Part shown: one piece after another, positions 1-6,160 of the stretch
How the letters are laid out: every line of letters begins with the position of its first letter
How positions within the stretch are numbered: position 1 is the stretch's first letter
Assembly (NCBI GenBank): GCA_947074225.1
Contig: CAMTOX010000097.1
Span: 1 to 7,046, forward strand
DNA from: an uncultured bacterium
GTDB lineage: Bacteria; Bacteroidota; Bacteroidia; Bacteroidales; Paludibacteraceae
Direction of reading: 5' to 3'
Length of the DNA stretch: 7,046 nt
Notes under the pieces: model-generated
The model's database searches: none
What the model saw: only the letters and a program-made list of their open reading frames with translations
Told to the model about the DNA's origin: nothing
Program-made: the position numbers and the translations under genes

Positions 1-7
1 GATAAGC

Positions 8-106
8 ATGTTATTAAACCAGATAGCTTGTTGTCTGAGTAACATAAGGACCGAAGAGAGAGAACGTGTCTCCACAAAATAGTTTAAAGGATTACATAAA
101 CGCCCT
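8..106 (+). other. Possible interrupted 5' extension of the TrmH-family gene
   Basis: This stretch is in frame with the methyltransferase that follows, running from an ATG at 8 to a TAG at 80-82. After the TAG the frame stays open and reads FKGLHKRP directly into the conserved VVMVLDNV strand of the next gene. Before the TAG it reads RERVSTK. From memory, Bacteroidales homologues of this short TrmH family start with about 20-25 residues resembling MRKL..ELNR.S..EFK before the LDNVRS motif, so RVSTK-stop-FK looks like a version of that segment in which a Glu codon has become TAG. No normal start codon sits where homologues begin; the codon at 44-46 is ATA. It could be a real nonsense mutation, a sequence error near the contig edge, or plain non-coding leader. 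Confidence 0.35.
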
Positions 107-565
107 GTGGTGATGGTGTTGGATAATGTAAGAAGCCGTCACAATGTGGGTTCTGTATTCCGTACTGCCGAGGCCTATAGGGTAGAGAAGATTATCCTTT
201 GTGGCATCACTTATACTCCTCCACATGCGGAGATTCATAAAAGCGCTTTAGGAGCAGAATTCTCGGTGGAATGGGAATATTTTCAAGATACATTAACTGC
301 GGTAGAGCAACTTAAGGCACAAGGATATCAACTCTTTGCCATTGAACAAGCCGAAGGAAGCATTATGTTGCCCGACTTCCAAGTAGAGCAAGGAGCTAAA
401 TATGCCGTAGTGATGGGAAATGAAGTGAAGGGAGTGCAACAATCAGTAATAGATTGTTGTAAAGGATGTATAGAGTTACCACAATTTGGAACGAAACACT
501 CACTCAATGTTAGCGTAACGGCAGGAATAGTAATCTGGGATTTCTGGAAACTGTTACAACACTAA
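107..565 (+). CDS. TrmH/SpoU family RNA 2'-O-ribose methyltransferase
   Basis: This 152-residue SPOUT-class enzyme is predicted to transfer a methyl group from S-adenosylmethionine to a ribose 2'-OH in tRNA or rRNA, in the cytoplasm, as a dimer with a trefoil-knot active site. All three SpoU motifs are visible: motif 1 N13-V-G-S-V-F-R19, with the catalytic-type Arg; motif 2 VVMGNEVKG at 101-109; and motif 3 IELPQFGTKHSLNVSVTAG at 122-140. The knot is complete and the C-terminus ends normally at TAA. The start is uncertain. GTG at 107 and ATG at 113 are the first usable in-frame starts after a TAG at 80-82, and either gives a protein that begins at the first core strand, as in compact TrmL-type enzymes. 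Homologues in Bacteroidales usually carry a short N-terminal extension, which here seems interrupted. The substrate nucleotide cannot be read from sequence. The gene converges on the patatin gene. Confidence 0.9.
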   Translation: MVMVLDNVRSRHNVGSVFRTAEAYRVEKIILCGITYTPPHAEIHKSALGAEFSVEWEYFQDTLTAVEQLKAQGYQLFAIEQAEGSIMLPDFQVEQGAKYAVVMGNEVKGVQQSVIDCCKGCIELPQFGTKHSLNVSVTAGIVIWDFWKLLQH

Positions 566-569
566 AAAG

Positions 570-621
570 AATGGAGTCTAAAAAAGAGAGCGCCTCATTA
601 ATCTCTTTTTTAGACTCCATT
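570..621 (-). terminator. Perfect 19-bp hairpin between convergent genes, rho-independent terminator
   Basis: Arms at 570-588 and 603-621 are perfectly complementary over 19 bp, around a 14-nt loop. The stem includes a run of six A:T pairs next to GAG/CTC. Read on the minus strand the stem is followed directly by CTTTTT, so it fits best as the terminator of the amylase-patatin transcript, 27 nt after the patatin stop. It may also stop plus-strand transcription from the methyltransferase gene, which ends 4 nt before the stem. A second, weaker 7-bp stem (619-625 with 641-647) lies between the patatin stop and this hairpin and overlaps its arm by three bases. Confidence 0.85.
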
Positions 622-648
622 AGCTTGAAATGATATATTTAGCTAATA

Positions 649-1512
649 CTATTTCTTCTTTTTGCTTAAACGTTTCACCATCTCCGGATTCTTAGCAATA
701 TACTCTTTTGCTGCCTGATACCCATATTGATAGATCTCGCGGTACTTATCAAAACTAAACTCGTTATATTCATCTATTGCTCGTGGCTCAATAATATATT
801 CGCACACATCGCGTCCTCCTTGCGAATTTTGATGCTGCATAATACGCAGAGCCTCAATCATATATCCAAAGCTATTGGCAGGTAAATCTTTTGGGTGTAG
901 TGGCAATACATCTACCCCAATAATTACATCTACTACATCTTTCAAAGGCTCGGCAGGCAAATTATTTAATACCCCACCATCAACATACTCAATGTTATTT
1001 ATCAACACTGTTTCAAACACTCCTGGAATAGAGGTTGAAGCAATAACATAATCTACTAAATTGCCACCCTCCGACTTAATGACCGATCGTGCATTCTTAA
1101 TATCGGTAACGCTAAGGTAAAAAGGCATCTTCAACCCCTCAAAGCTGTCGGTTCCAAAAGCTTCGGGTAACACCTCATAGAGCACTCTATGCCCCGACAT
1201 GCCAGTGTTTGTAAAGGCATTCTGCAGTGTTATGAGTTTATTTACACGATATAATTTATCGCGTTTCACTAGGTCCAAGACATAATCGCTATTATAACCT
1301 GCGGCATATAACGACCCTATTAATGCACCCATGCTTGCTCCTGCAATAGCATCCGGGTAGATTCCCACCTCGCTAAATGCTTGCAATACCCCTACATGGG
1401 CATAACCTAAAGCCCCACCACCACTTAGTGCGAACCCTACTTTCTCTTGTCCTTGTGTTGTCATGATTACAGTTGTAAATATGAAAAGTGTAATAAAAAA
1501 ATGTTTCATCAT
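649..1512 (-). CDS. Secreted patatin-like phospholipase
   Basis: This 287-residue patatin-family serine hydrolase is predicted to cleave acyl esters of phospholipids or related lipids. Residues 1-21 form a signal peptide (Lys3, a hydrophobic core, then TTQGQ), so the protein should be exported, probably to the periplasm. There is no obvious lipobox. The catalytic dyad is clear: nucleophile Ser60 in GASMG (58-62) and Asp178 in VDGG (177-180). The oxyanion loop is SGGGALGYAH (30-39), with Leu where plant patatins have Arg. STSIPGVFE (159-167) and NNLPAEPL (183-190) are also typical. The C-terminal part, about 215-287, is short and ends in RLSKKKK, without the beta-barrel domain found in the larger outer-membrane patatins. 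Two ATG codons are adjacent at the start; either could be used. It follows the amylase gene after 17 nt, so the two are probably co-transcribed. Confidence 0.9.
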   Translation of the reverse strand: MMKHFFITLFIFTTVIMTTQGQEKVGFALSGGGALGYAHVGVLQAFSEVGIYPDAIAGASMGALIGSLYAAGYNSDYVLDLVKRDKLYRVNKLITLQNAFTNTGMSGHRVLYEVLPEAFGTDSFEGLKMPFYLSVTDIKNARSVIKSEGGNLVDYVIASTSIPGVFETVLINNIEYVDGGVLNNLPAEPLKDVVDVIIGVDVLPLHPKDLPANSFGYMIEALRIMQHQNSQGGRDVCEYIIEPRAIDEYNEFSFDKYREIYQYGYQAAKEYIAKNPEMVKRLSKKKK

Positions 1513-1529
1513 TCTTAGGCTATAATTGT

Positions 1530-3206
1530 TTAATTCATTTTCAACTTTAAGAGCACACCATTATGTGCCGGCACAAAGATAGATAACATCTTATCGTCGG
1601 TAAACTCAAGAGTGCTCTCTTCATCTGTTAAAAGGTCATGCCATACCATCTTCTCAGATAGGGGTTGTTTCACCGTTTCTATGGCATGTGCTCCAATATT
1701 TACTATTATATCTGCATCTTTAATGCCAAAATTAACAATACAAAGTACTACAGAATCTTCAATATGTCTGAACCATGCAAAATGGTGTCGACAGTCAAAT
1801 GCCGGGTTGTTATAGTTCATCCACATCAGGTCGTATAACTCTCCCTGTTGCAATGCTTTTTCACTATTGGCAAGGGTAAGCACTTTTTGGTAGAACTTCC
1901 GTAATGCCTTCTCTTTAGTTTTTAATTTTACTCCATTCCATCGGTCGTTGCTTTGCCACCTCTGTATGCTCTCTAAACTCCAGTAGTCGAATATTGTGGT
2001 ACGTCCATCCATGCCACTAAACCCCTCTTGCTCCATGCCACGTTCGCCCAGCTCTTGCCCGAAGTAAATCATTGCCGGTGCTTTGCTCAAGAGTGTAGAT
2101 ACCAATAGCGCAGGCCTACCTTTTATGGCATCGCCGGCAAAGAAGTCGCTTGCTATGCGCTGTTCGTCGTGGTTCTCTAAAAAGTTCAACATCTGCTGGC
2201 GTATATCGTCTATGCGTTGCCAACAACCCGTAATATCTGTGGCCGGGCGGTCATTGCGCATCACCAGTTTCAGGGTGTCGTATAGACCTACCTTATCATA
2301 GAGATAGTCAAATCCGCCTTCATGCAGATAACTTCTATATTGATCGGGATTATAAACTTCGGCAATAAAGATTAGAGAAGGGTAGTTACGTTTCACCTCT
2401 TTAATTGCCCATTGCCAAAAAGCCACCGGTACCATCTCTGCCATATCGCAACGGAAACCATCAACCCCTTTAGAAGCCCAATAGAGCAAGATGTCGCGCA
2501 TACGCAACCAGGTGTCGGGTAGGGGATAGAAGTAGTTGCTGTGTCCATGAATATAGTCTACGCCATAGTTTAATTTTACGGTCTCGTACCAATCGGTTAT
2601 GCCCGGCGATGCTGTGAAGCAGTCGTTACCCGTTGCTTTAGCAGGAATTTCGTAATAATTATCTAACGGAAAGTGCGGTTTAAAAGGCTCATTGGGGAGA
2701 TAATAAAAGTTGTTTGAAGGACTAAAAGCTACCGTTTTATCGTCTTTACTACCAAAGTCGCTCACCCCTTTAGGGGCACAGTCTGAGTGGTATATGCGTG
2801 CCACATGATTTGGTACAAAATCCATAATGAATTTTAAACCAGCGTTATGTGTACGTTCTACTAAGGCCTCAAACTCTTCATGACGTTTCTTCACCTCTAC
2901 TGCTAAGTCGGGATCTATATCGTAATAATCGCGCACAGCATAGGGCGAACCGGCCACTCCTTTGACAATGCTTTTCGGATCGGCAGCAATGCCCGCTTCG
3001 GCATAAGCAGTTTGTGAGGCATGTTCTAATACTCCGGTATACCACAAATGAGTAGCTCCTAATGCTTTTATCGACTTCAATGCCTGGACCGATACATCGT
3101 TCATCTTACCACTGCCATTCTCCTCTAGAGTTCCATTGCTTACTCTATTGCTATTGTTATTGCCAAAAAGACGTGCAAAAAGTTGATATATAATAATCTT
3201 TTCCAT
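1530..3206 (-). CDS. GH13 alpha-amylase family glycoside hydrolase
   Basis: This 558-residue enzyme of glycoside hydrolase family 13 should act on alpha-1,4 glucans or maltodextrins with retention of configuration. The four GH13 signatures appear in order: region I DFVPNH (129-134), region II GFRCDMAE (250-257) with nucleophile Asp254, region III FIAEV (280-284) with acid/base Glu283, and region IV ENHDEQR (344-350) with Asp347. The catalytic barrel fills roughly 1-430, and a C-terminal beta domain ends at the stop. No signal peptide is present, so it is probably cytoplasmic and works on imported oligosaccharides or internal glycogen. There is no carbohydrate-binding module or neopullulanase-type N-terminal domain. 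I chose ATG at 3206 (MEKIIIYQ) over an in-frame TTG two codons earlier, because it matches the usual start of Bacteroidales relatives and lies just behind a good promoter. Exact specificity is uncertain. Confidence 0.92.
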   Translation of the reverse strand: MEKIIIYQLFARLFGNNNSNRVSNGTLEENGSGKMNDVSVQALKSIKALGATHLWYTGVLEHASQTAYAEAGIAADPKSIVKGVAGSPYAVRDYYDIDPDLAVEVKKRHEEFEALVERTHNAGLKFIMDFVPNHVARIYHSDCAPKGVSDFGSKDDKTVAFSPSNNFYYLPNEPFKPHFPLDNYYEIPAKATGNDCFTASPGITDWYETVKLNYGVDYIHGHSNYFYPLPDTWLRMRDILLYWASKGVDGFRCDMAEMVPVAFWQWAIKEVKRNYPSLIFIAEVYNPDQYRSYLHEGGFDYLYDKVGLYDTLKLVMRNDRPATDITGCWQRIDDIRQQMLNFLENHDEQRIASDFFAGDAIKGRPALLVSTLLSKAPAMIYFGQELGERGMEQEGFSGMDGRTTIFDYWSLESIQRWQSNDRWNGVKLKTKEKALRKFYQKVLTLANSEKALQQGELYDLMWMNYNNPAFDCRHHFAWFRHIEDSVVLCIVNFGIKDADIIVNIGAHAIETVKQPLSEKMVWHDLLTDEESTLEFTDDKMLSIFVPAHNGVLLKLKMN

Positions 3207-3229
3207 AACCAATATAATTTTGATTGTTA

Positions 3230-3259
3230 CAAAGATAATCTCTTTTTTAATTTTTCAAT
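3230..3259 (-). promoter_or_regulatory. Bacteroidota-type promoter for the amylase-patatin pair
   Basis: On the minus strand TATCTTTG (3230-3237) is an exact match to the TAnnTTTG -7 consensus. ATTG (3256-3259) lies 18 nt upstream and fits the looser -33 TTTG element. Transcription would start near 3223, giving a leader of about 16 nt before ATG at 3206, with no Shine-Dalgarno sequence. The -33/-7 spacer is A-rich and lies in a 13-bp direct repeat (see the separate entry). Confidence 0.7.
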
Positions 3260-3269
3260 CTCTTTTTTA
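3237..3269. repeat. 13-bp tandem direct repeat with 20-bp period over the amylase promoter
   Basis: AATCTCTTTTTTA occurs twice, at 3237-3249 and 3257-3269, offset by exactly 20 bp. The two A-tracts therefore face the same side of the helix, about two turns apart. One copy abuts the -7 box and the other overlaps the -33 element. It may be a bent-DNA or regulator-binding element, or chance in an AT-rich spacer. Confidence 0.5.
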
Positions 3270-3338
3270 TAAAGCAATTCTTATGCTTCATAACAAACTG
3301 TTGGTTCTAAATCTCTTTCTAAGTACACTCTTCATGTA

Positions 3339-3380
3339 GACAGAACGAATATAGACCCTAAATTCAATATTCGTTCTGTC
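3339..3380. repeat. Perfect 14-bp inverted repeat in the rimM-amylase intergenic region
   Basis: GACAGAACGAATAT (3339-3352) is perfectly matched by ATATTCGTTCTGTC (3367-3380) around a 14-nt spacer. There is no T-run after it on either strand, so it does not look like an intrinsic terminator. It lies about 100 bp upstream of the amylase promoter. Possible roles are a distant operator, a small-RNA stem, or the relic of a short mobile repeat. I cannot choose between these. Confidence 0.6.
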
Positions 3381-3407
3381 GTTTGTAGAGATTATCTTAA
3401 CTAGAGC

Positions 3408-3511
3408 TACTACTCTCGGTTTCTCTCTATAGGCCATAGATTAAAAAGGGAGTAGTATATGCCACTCATAGCTAAATAATTTTTAAGTTTGAAAATAGTA
3501 GTAATACTCCC
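3408..3511. repeat. Overlapping inverted repeats able to form alternative stems
   Basis: TACTACTCTC (3408-3417) can pair with GGGAGTAGTA (3448-3457) over 10 bp with one G-U pair when read as plus-strand RNA. A small inner CTAT/ATAG stem lies at 3427-3430 and 3436-3439. The 3' arm can instead pair with TACTCCC at 3505-3511 (7 bp). The word AGTAGTA recurs at 3451-3457 and 3497-3503. The rest of the gene-free stretch 3213-3684 holds the promoter, the 14-bp inverted repeat and the rimM terminator. I see no convincing reading frame or known RNA in it. Confidence 0.4.
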
Positions 3512-3628
3512 AATGTAATAGTTGTGAAAGGTGTTCTATGGTAAGGAATAGTGTTTCCTTTATTTGCGATGAAATGGGTTAGAATATACGAATCAATAAG
3601 ATTTCTATTGTAACATTGTGACAATAAA

Positions 3629-3659
3629 AAAAGAGTTTAGCACCATGCTAAACTCTTTT
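3629..3659 (-). terminator. Rho-independent terminator after rimM
   Basis: Fourteen perfectly paired bases (3629-3642 with 3646-3659) enclose a 3-nt loop. Read on the minus strand the stem ends in a run of seven T residues, continuous with ATTGT. It begins 25 nt after the rimM stop codon and should end the cofE-like/lgt/rimM transcript. Two mutually exclusive short stems, TTAGAAT/ATTCTAA (3663-3669, 3682-3688) and GAATAG/CTATTC (3670-3675, 3680-3685), overlap the rimM stop just upstream. Confidence 0.85.
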
Positions 3660-3684
3660 ATGTTAGAATGAATAGCGATCTATT

Positions 3685-4197
3685 CTAATCGTTTAAATCT
3701 ATTAATCCTTCTGGAATGGTTACCACGGCACGCTTTTTCTGAGCATCTATCTCTAGTAGCTCTACTGCTGCCACAGGTATCAACAAGTCGTCAATTTCAA
3801 AGAGAATATTGTCGGTGTCGTCGTTTACTCCGGTAACCTGTCCAATTTTTCTTCCCTTTTCATCGAAGAATATATATCCAATCAAGCTAAAAGCGGTCAA
3901 TTCACCCGACTCTTGTTCATCGTCAACCAACTCTCTTTTAATATAGATTGTTTTACCGAAAAGTTCGCGAGCTGCAGGTTCATCGGTAATGCCATCAAAC
4001 AGTAGCAATGCTGTGGTGTCATTTCTAAATCGGTAGCTTTCAATGAAGAAAGGCACTAAGATACCATCAATATCGAATACGAAATAGTCACAATCGTCCA
4101 TCTCGAACTCTCTGTTGAACTCACAGTTCATCTCTCCCTTCACACCATGGGTCTTACCCACTTTGCCAACAGGTAATAGTTCCGACAGTTGTATCAT
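3685..4197 (-). CDS. rimM: Ribosome maturation factor RimM
   Basis: This 170-residue protein matches RimM, which assists maturation of the 30S subunit by binding ribosomal protein S19 and helping assembly of the 16S rRNA 3' (head) domain. Two domains are visible. The N-terminal RimM barrel covers about 1-95 and opens with the signature VGKVGKTHGVKGEM (10-23). The C-terminal PRC-barrel covers about 98-170, with SLIGYIFFDEKGRKIGQV, then DNILFEI, DDLLIPV and VTIPEGLIDL near the end. Length is normal for the family. The start MIQLSELLPVG is the only suitable ATG before the signature. It lies 69 nt after lgt with no terminator between them and is the last gene of the operon. In many Bacteroidales I recall rimM next to murA; here it follows lgt instead. 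Confidence 0.95.
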   Translation of the reverse strand: MIQLSELLPVGKVGKTHGVKGEMNCEFNREFEMDDCDYFVFDIDGILVPFFIESYRFRNDTTALLLFDGITDEPAARELFGKTIYIKRELVDDEQESGELTAFSLIGYIFFDEKGRKIGQVTGVNDDTDNILFEIDDLLIPVAAVELLEIDAQKKRAVVTIPEGLIDLND

Positions 4198-4266
4198 CGT
4201 AAAGTTGTTTAATGGGGAGTTCTACAGGCTAATGCGCTTGCGTTTTGACTTCCCGGAATGTTATAA

Positions 4267-5184
4267 TTATTTCTTTGTCTTATCTTTCTTAGGCTCCTGT
4301 TTGGGTAGATGATATACTACCGGTCCAATCTTCAAAGCACGTATAATCAGTATAATACCTGCAATAATAAACGGTACGCTTAACCATTGTCCCATGTTTA
4401 GAGTCATGTTAGCCTCGAAGTCCGACTGGTTGTTTTTCCAGAACTCAATGATAAAGCGCGAAACAAAGATACCTATTAACCCAATACCGGTAAGTAACCC
4501 ATTGTATTGGCCGGCATCGCGTTTCCAGTAGAGCCACATCATAAAAATAAAGAGAATGAAATAGGCTCCGGCTTCGTAGAGTTGTGTTGGGTGTGTAGGC
4601 AGTAGCATTGAAGTATCGACACTTCCTGGGCGGTAGTGCATAATCTCTAATATTCCGCTACCATCGGGGTTTTGAACAAACTGCTCTTGACCACGTTTAA
4701 AGATAAAACCCCAAGATTTTCCTGTTGGTCCGCCATAGATTTCAGAGTTCATCAAGTTACCAATACGTATCATGCCGGCCACTAAAGTAGAGGCGGTAAA
4801 TACACGGTCGCCAAGCCAGAAAATATTCTGCTTTGTCATATAGTGCGAGAGCAACCAAGCGGTAATGAACATGGCAATAGCTCCGCCATGGCTGGCCAAA
4901 CCACCTTCCCAAACCATGAAGATTTCTGGAATATGATCCTTATAGTAGTCCCACGAGTAGAAGAATACATGTCCTAGACGTGCCCCTACAATAACAGCCA
5001 AAACCATATATATAAACACTTTGTCGAGCCACCCTTCAGGGGCACCATCGCGTTTAAACATTTTGCCTATGATGGTAATGGCAATAAAGAATCCTAAGGC
5101 ATAGAGAAAACCATACCAACGTATAGAGAGTGGTCCTAAGGATATTAATTCAGGATTGACATCCCAAATAACGGATAATAACAT
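4267..5184 (-). CDS. lgt: Prolipoprotein diacylglyceryl transferase
   Basis: This 305-residue integral inner-membrane enzyme moves diacylglyceryl from phosphatidylglycerol to the lipobox cysteine of prolipoproteins, the first step of lipoprotein maturation. Several hydrophobic segments are clear, for example around 24-38, 57-66, 206-220, 227-241 and 269-281. Family motifs (numbered from the chosen start) are GARLGH (67-72), VWEGGLASHGGAIA (91-104) with conserved His99, MIRIGNLMNSEI (138-149) with Arg140, PTHPTQLYEA (196-205), and SRFIIEFWK (242-250) with Arg243, matching the essential His and Arg positions of E. coli Lgt. The C-terminal tail is Lys-rich. I chose ATG at 5184 (MLLSVIWDVNPE); the ATG at 5226 would add 14 unlikely polar residues, and family members begin close to the first membrane segment. 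It sits 73 nt after the cofE-like gene and 69 nt before rimM, probably in one operon. Confidence 0.95.
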   Translation of the reverse strand: MLLSVIWDVNPELISLGPLSIRWYGFLYALGFFIAITIIGKMFKRDGAPEGWLDKVFIYMVLAVIVGARLGHVFFYSWDYYKDHIPEIFMVWEGGLASHGGAIAMFITAWLLSHYMTKQNIFWLGDRVFTASTLVAGMIRIGNLMNSEIYGGPTGKSWGFIFKRGQEQFVQNPDGSGILEIMHYRPGSVDTSMLLPTHPTQLYEAGAYFILFIFMMWLYWKRDAGQYNGLLTGIGLIGIFVSRFIIEFWKNNQSDFEANMTLNMGQWLSVPFIIAGIILIIRALKIGPVVYHLPKQEPKKDKTKK

Positions 5185-5257
5185 AATATTTCTGTATTGA
5201 GTTGTAGCAATGCCCTTATGGGGCATCTATAAGGTAATTTATAAAGTGAAGCTACTA

Positions 5258-5950
5258 TTATGCTTTACGCACAATAGCAATAGGGGTTTGTTGCGACGAC
5301 TGTCCTAACGGATTGTCTTTGAAGAGTGCCTTCAAGAACTTCTCGTCCAACTCTTTGCTCGACTTTCCTAATATGTCGACATTTAGGTCGTTAGCATCGA
5401 GCACAATAAATTCATTCCCCAACTTCTCTTTCATCTCCTTAGCCACTTTGTTAGGGTTTTTAGGAGCCATCTTGGCATATTTATTATAAGGGGGTAATGT
5501 GTAGTCGCAAGGTCCATCAATGGCATAGGCACGTTGTCCGCATACTTTGTAGAACGCACCTCTCACCCCGAAAGGTTTAGTTACTGCTGCGGCAATACAC
5601 CCTAACATGATACGTGGAATACCAACATCCTCAATAGCCAATTGCATGGTATAAGGGCTTCCTAATCCAATGCCATAAGGCGATTTGTAGACAAATTTCA
5701 CCAAGAAATTAGCCATCCAACTTGGATGAATGTCGTCAATATGAAATGAACGACCTTGTGTAATGGCCACAATCTTTTCACTACAGAAGATAATGTCGCC
5801 CTCTTGACGAATATCTTTTGTGTATTTGTCTACCACTTCGGCTAAATTGTCTTCACGCATCACAACATGTGTTTTTACAGGGATACGCATATAAGGGATT
5901 CCATCAATATCGATGGTAAGGTTTTTACCTTCATTTACTTGAATGTCCAT
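5258..5950 (-). CDS. CofE-like (F420-0:gamma-glutamyl ligase family) protein, role unknown
   Basis: This 230-residue cytoplasmic protein resembles the CofE family, whose archaeal and actinobacterial members add glutamate to coenzyme F420-0 using GTP. The core segment GDIIFCSEKIVAITQGR (51-67) corresponds to the conserved GD.V...KIVSKAEGR region. Other conserved-looking blocks are YGIGLGSPYTMQLA (92-105), GCIAAAVTKPFGVRGAFYKVCGQ (117-139), AIDGPCDYTLPPYNKYAKMAPKNPN (143-167) and the tail NPLGQSSQQTPIAIVRK (213-229). No signal peptide or membrane segment is seen. Bacteroidota are not known to make F420 and no other F420 gene is in the window, so glutamylation of F420 is unlikely. It more probably acts on another substrate. 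It is the first gene of the operon, with lgt and rimM downstream. Family call confident; function unknown. Confidence 0.8.
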   Translation of the reverse strand: MDIQVNEGKNLTIDIDGIPYMRIPVKTHVVMREDNLAEVVDKYTKDIRQEGDIIFCSEKIVAITQGRSFHIDDIHPSWMANFLVKFVYKSPYGIGLGSPYTMQLAIEDVGIPRIMLGCIAAAVTKPFGVRGAFYKVCGQRAYAIDGPCDYTLPPYNKYAKMAPKNPNKVAKEMKEKLGNEFIVLDANDLNVDILGKSSKELDEKFLKALFKDNPLGQSSQQTPIAIVRKA

Positions 5951-5973
5951 AACATTATGATATTAAATTCATG

Positions 5974-5981
5974 CAAAGATA
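5974..5981 (-). promoter_or_regulatory. -7 promoter box for the cofE-like/lgt/rimM operon
   Basis: TATCTTTG on the minus strand is an exact TAnnTTTG match and is identical to the box before the amylase gene. A start site would fall near 5967, about 17 nt before the ATG at 5950. The -33 element is poor: only TATG is found 19 nt upstream, with no TTTG at the expected distance. Confidence 0.6.
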
Positions 5982-5986
5982 AACAA

Positions 5987-6148
5987 ATGTTGATGATATA
6001 CATACTTCTACTTCTCTTTTTTGTATCTACCCTCTTGCTAAATGTTATTCCATTTCTTGCGTTGCTACCAATTTGTGCGTTGAAATGCTACAAAATGAAA
6101 GTTCATAGCCTTCAAGTTGCTGCCAAAGAGGGACCAAACAGGATTTAA
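5987..6148 (+). CDS. Possible 53-residue hydrophobic peptide
   Basis: A frame from ATG at 5987 encodes MLMIYILLLLFFV, then a strongly hydrophobic stretch to about residue 32, followed by a basic tail (KCYKMKVHS...) that ends at a TAA inside the arm of the 6145-6195 hairpin. The layout of one or two membrane segments plus a positive tail would suit a small membrane peptide with its own terminator. I recognise no family and see no clear plus-strand promoter. It lies antisense to the leader of the cofE-like gene, and pyrimidine-rich DNA can give such a frame by chance. Treat it as a weak candidate. Confidence 0.2.
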   Translation: MLMIYILLLLFFVSTLLLNVIPFLALLPICALKCYKMKVHSLQVAAKEGPNRI

Positions 6149-6160
6149 AGAGGGACCAAA
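6125..6160 (+). repeat. Direct repeat of a 14-bp word from the hairpin arm
   Basis: AAAGAGGGACCAAA occurs at 6125-6138 and again at 6147-6160, spaced 22 bp apart. The second copy lies in the left arm of the large hairpin, and the complement occurs a third time in the right arm. The first copy is therefore an extra, unpaired arm fragment, as if the element had partly duplicated. Confidence 0.7.

Noticed and set aside
80..82. TAG recoded as an amino acid
   Set aside because: The patatin and rimM genes both end in TAG at the expected place, and patatin has a second in-frame TAG two codons later, so TAG behaves as an ordinary stop here.
1612..1815. Plus-strand reading frame inside the amylase gene
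   Set aside because: It is antisense to the C-terminal part of a clear GH13 gene and its composition resembles no protein family.
2083..2301. Plus-strand reading frame opposite amylase region IV
   Set aside because: It is a shadow of the well-supported minus-strand enzyme, with no promoter or recognisable motif.
3300..3330. tRNA-like GGTTCTAAATC word
   Set aside because: No acceptor, anticodon or T stems can be drawn around it and no CCA-adjacent end is visible.
3607..3625. ATTGT...ACAAT dyad resembling a CRP/FNR-type site
   Set aside because: Only five paired bases, lying between the rimM terminator and no nearby downstream promoter; not enough to call.
4115..4312. Plus-strand frame spanning the rimM start, the spacer and the lgt end
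   Set aside because: It is antisense to two conserved genes and part of it merely mirrors the rimM signature region.
5210..5226. Small ATGCCC/GGGCAT hairpin between the cofE-like gene and lgt
   Set aside because: A 6-bp stem with no T-run is too weak for a terminator and is within chance expectation; the genes still look like one operon.
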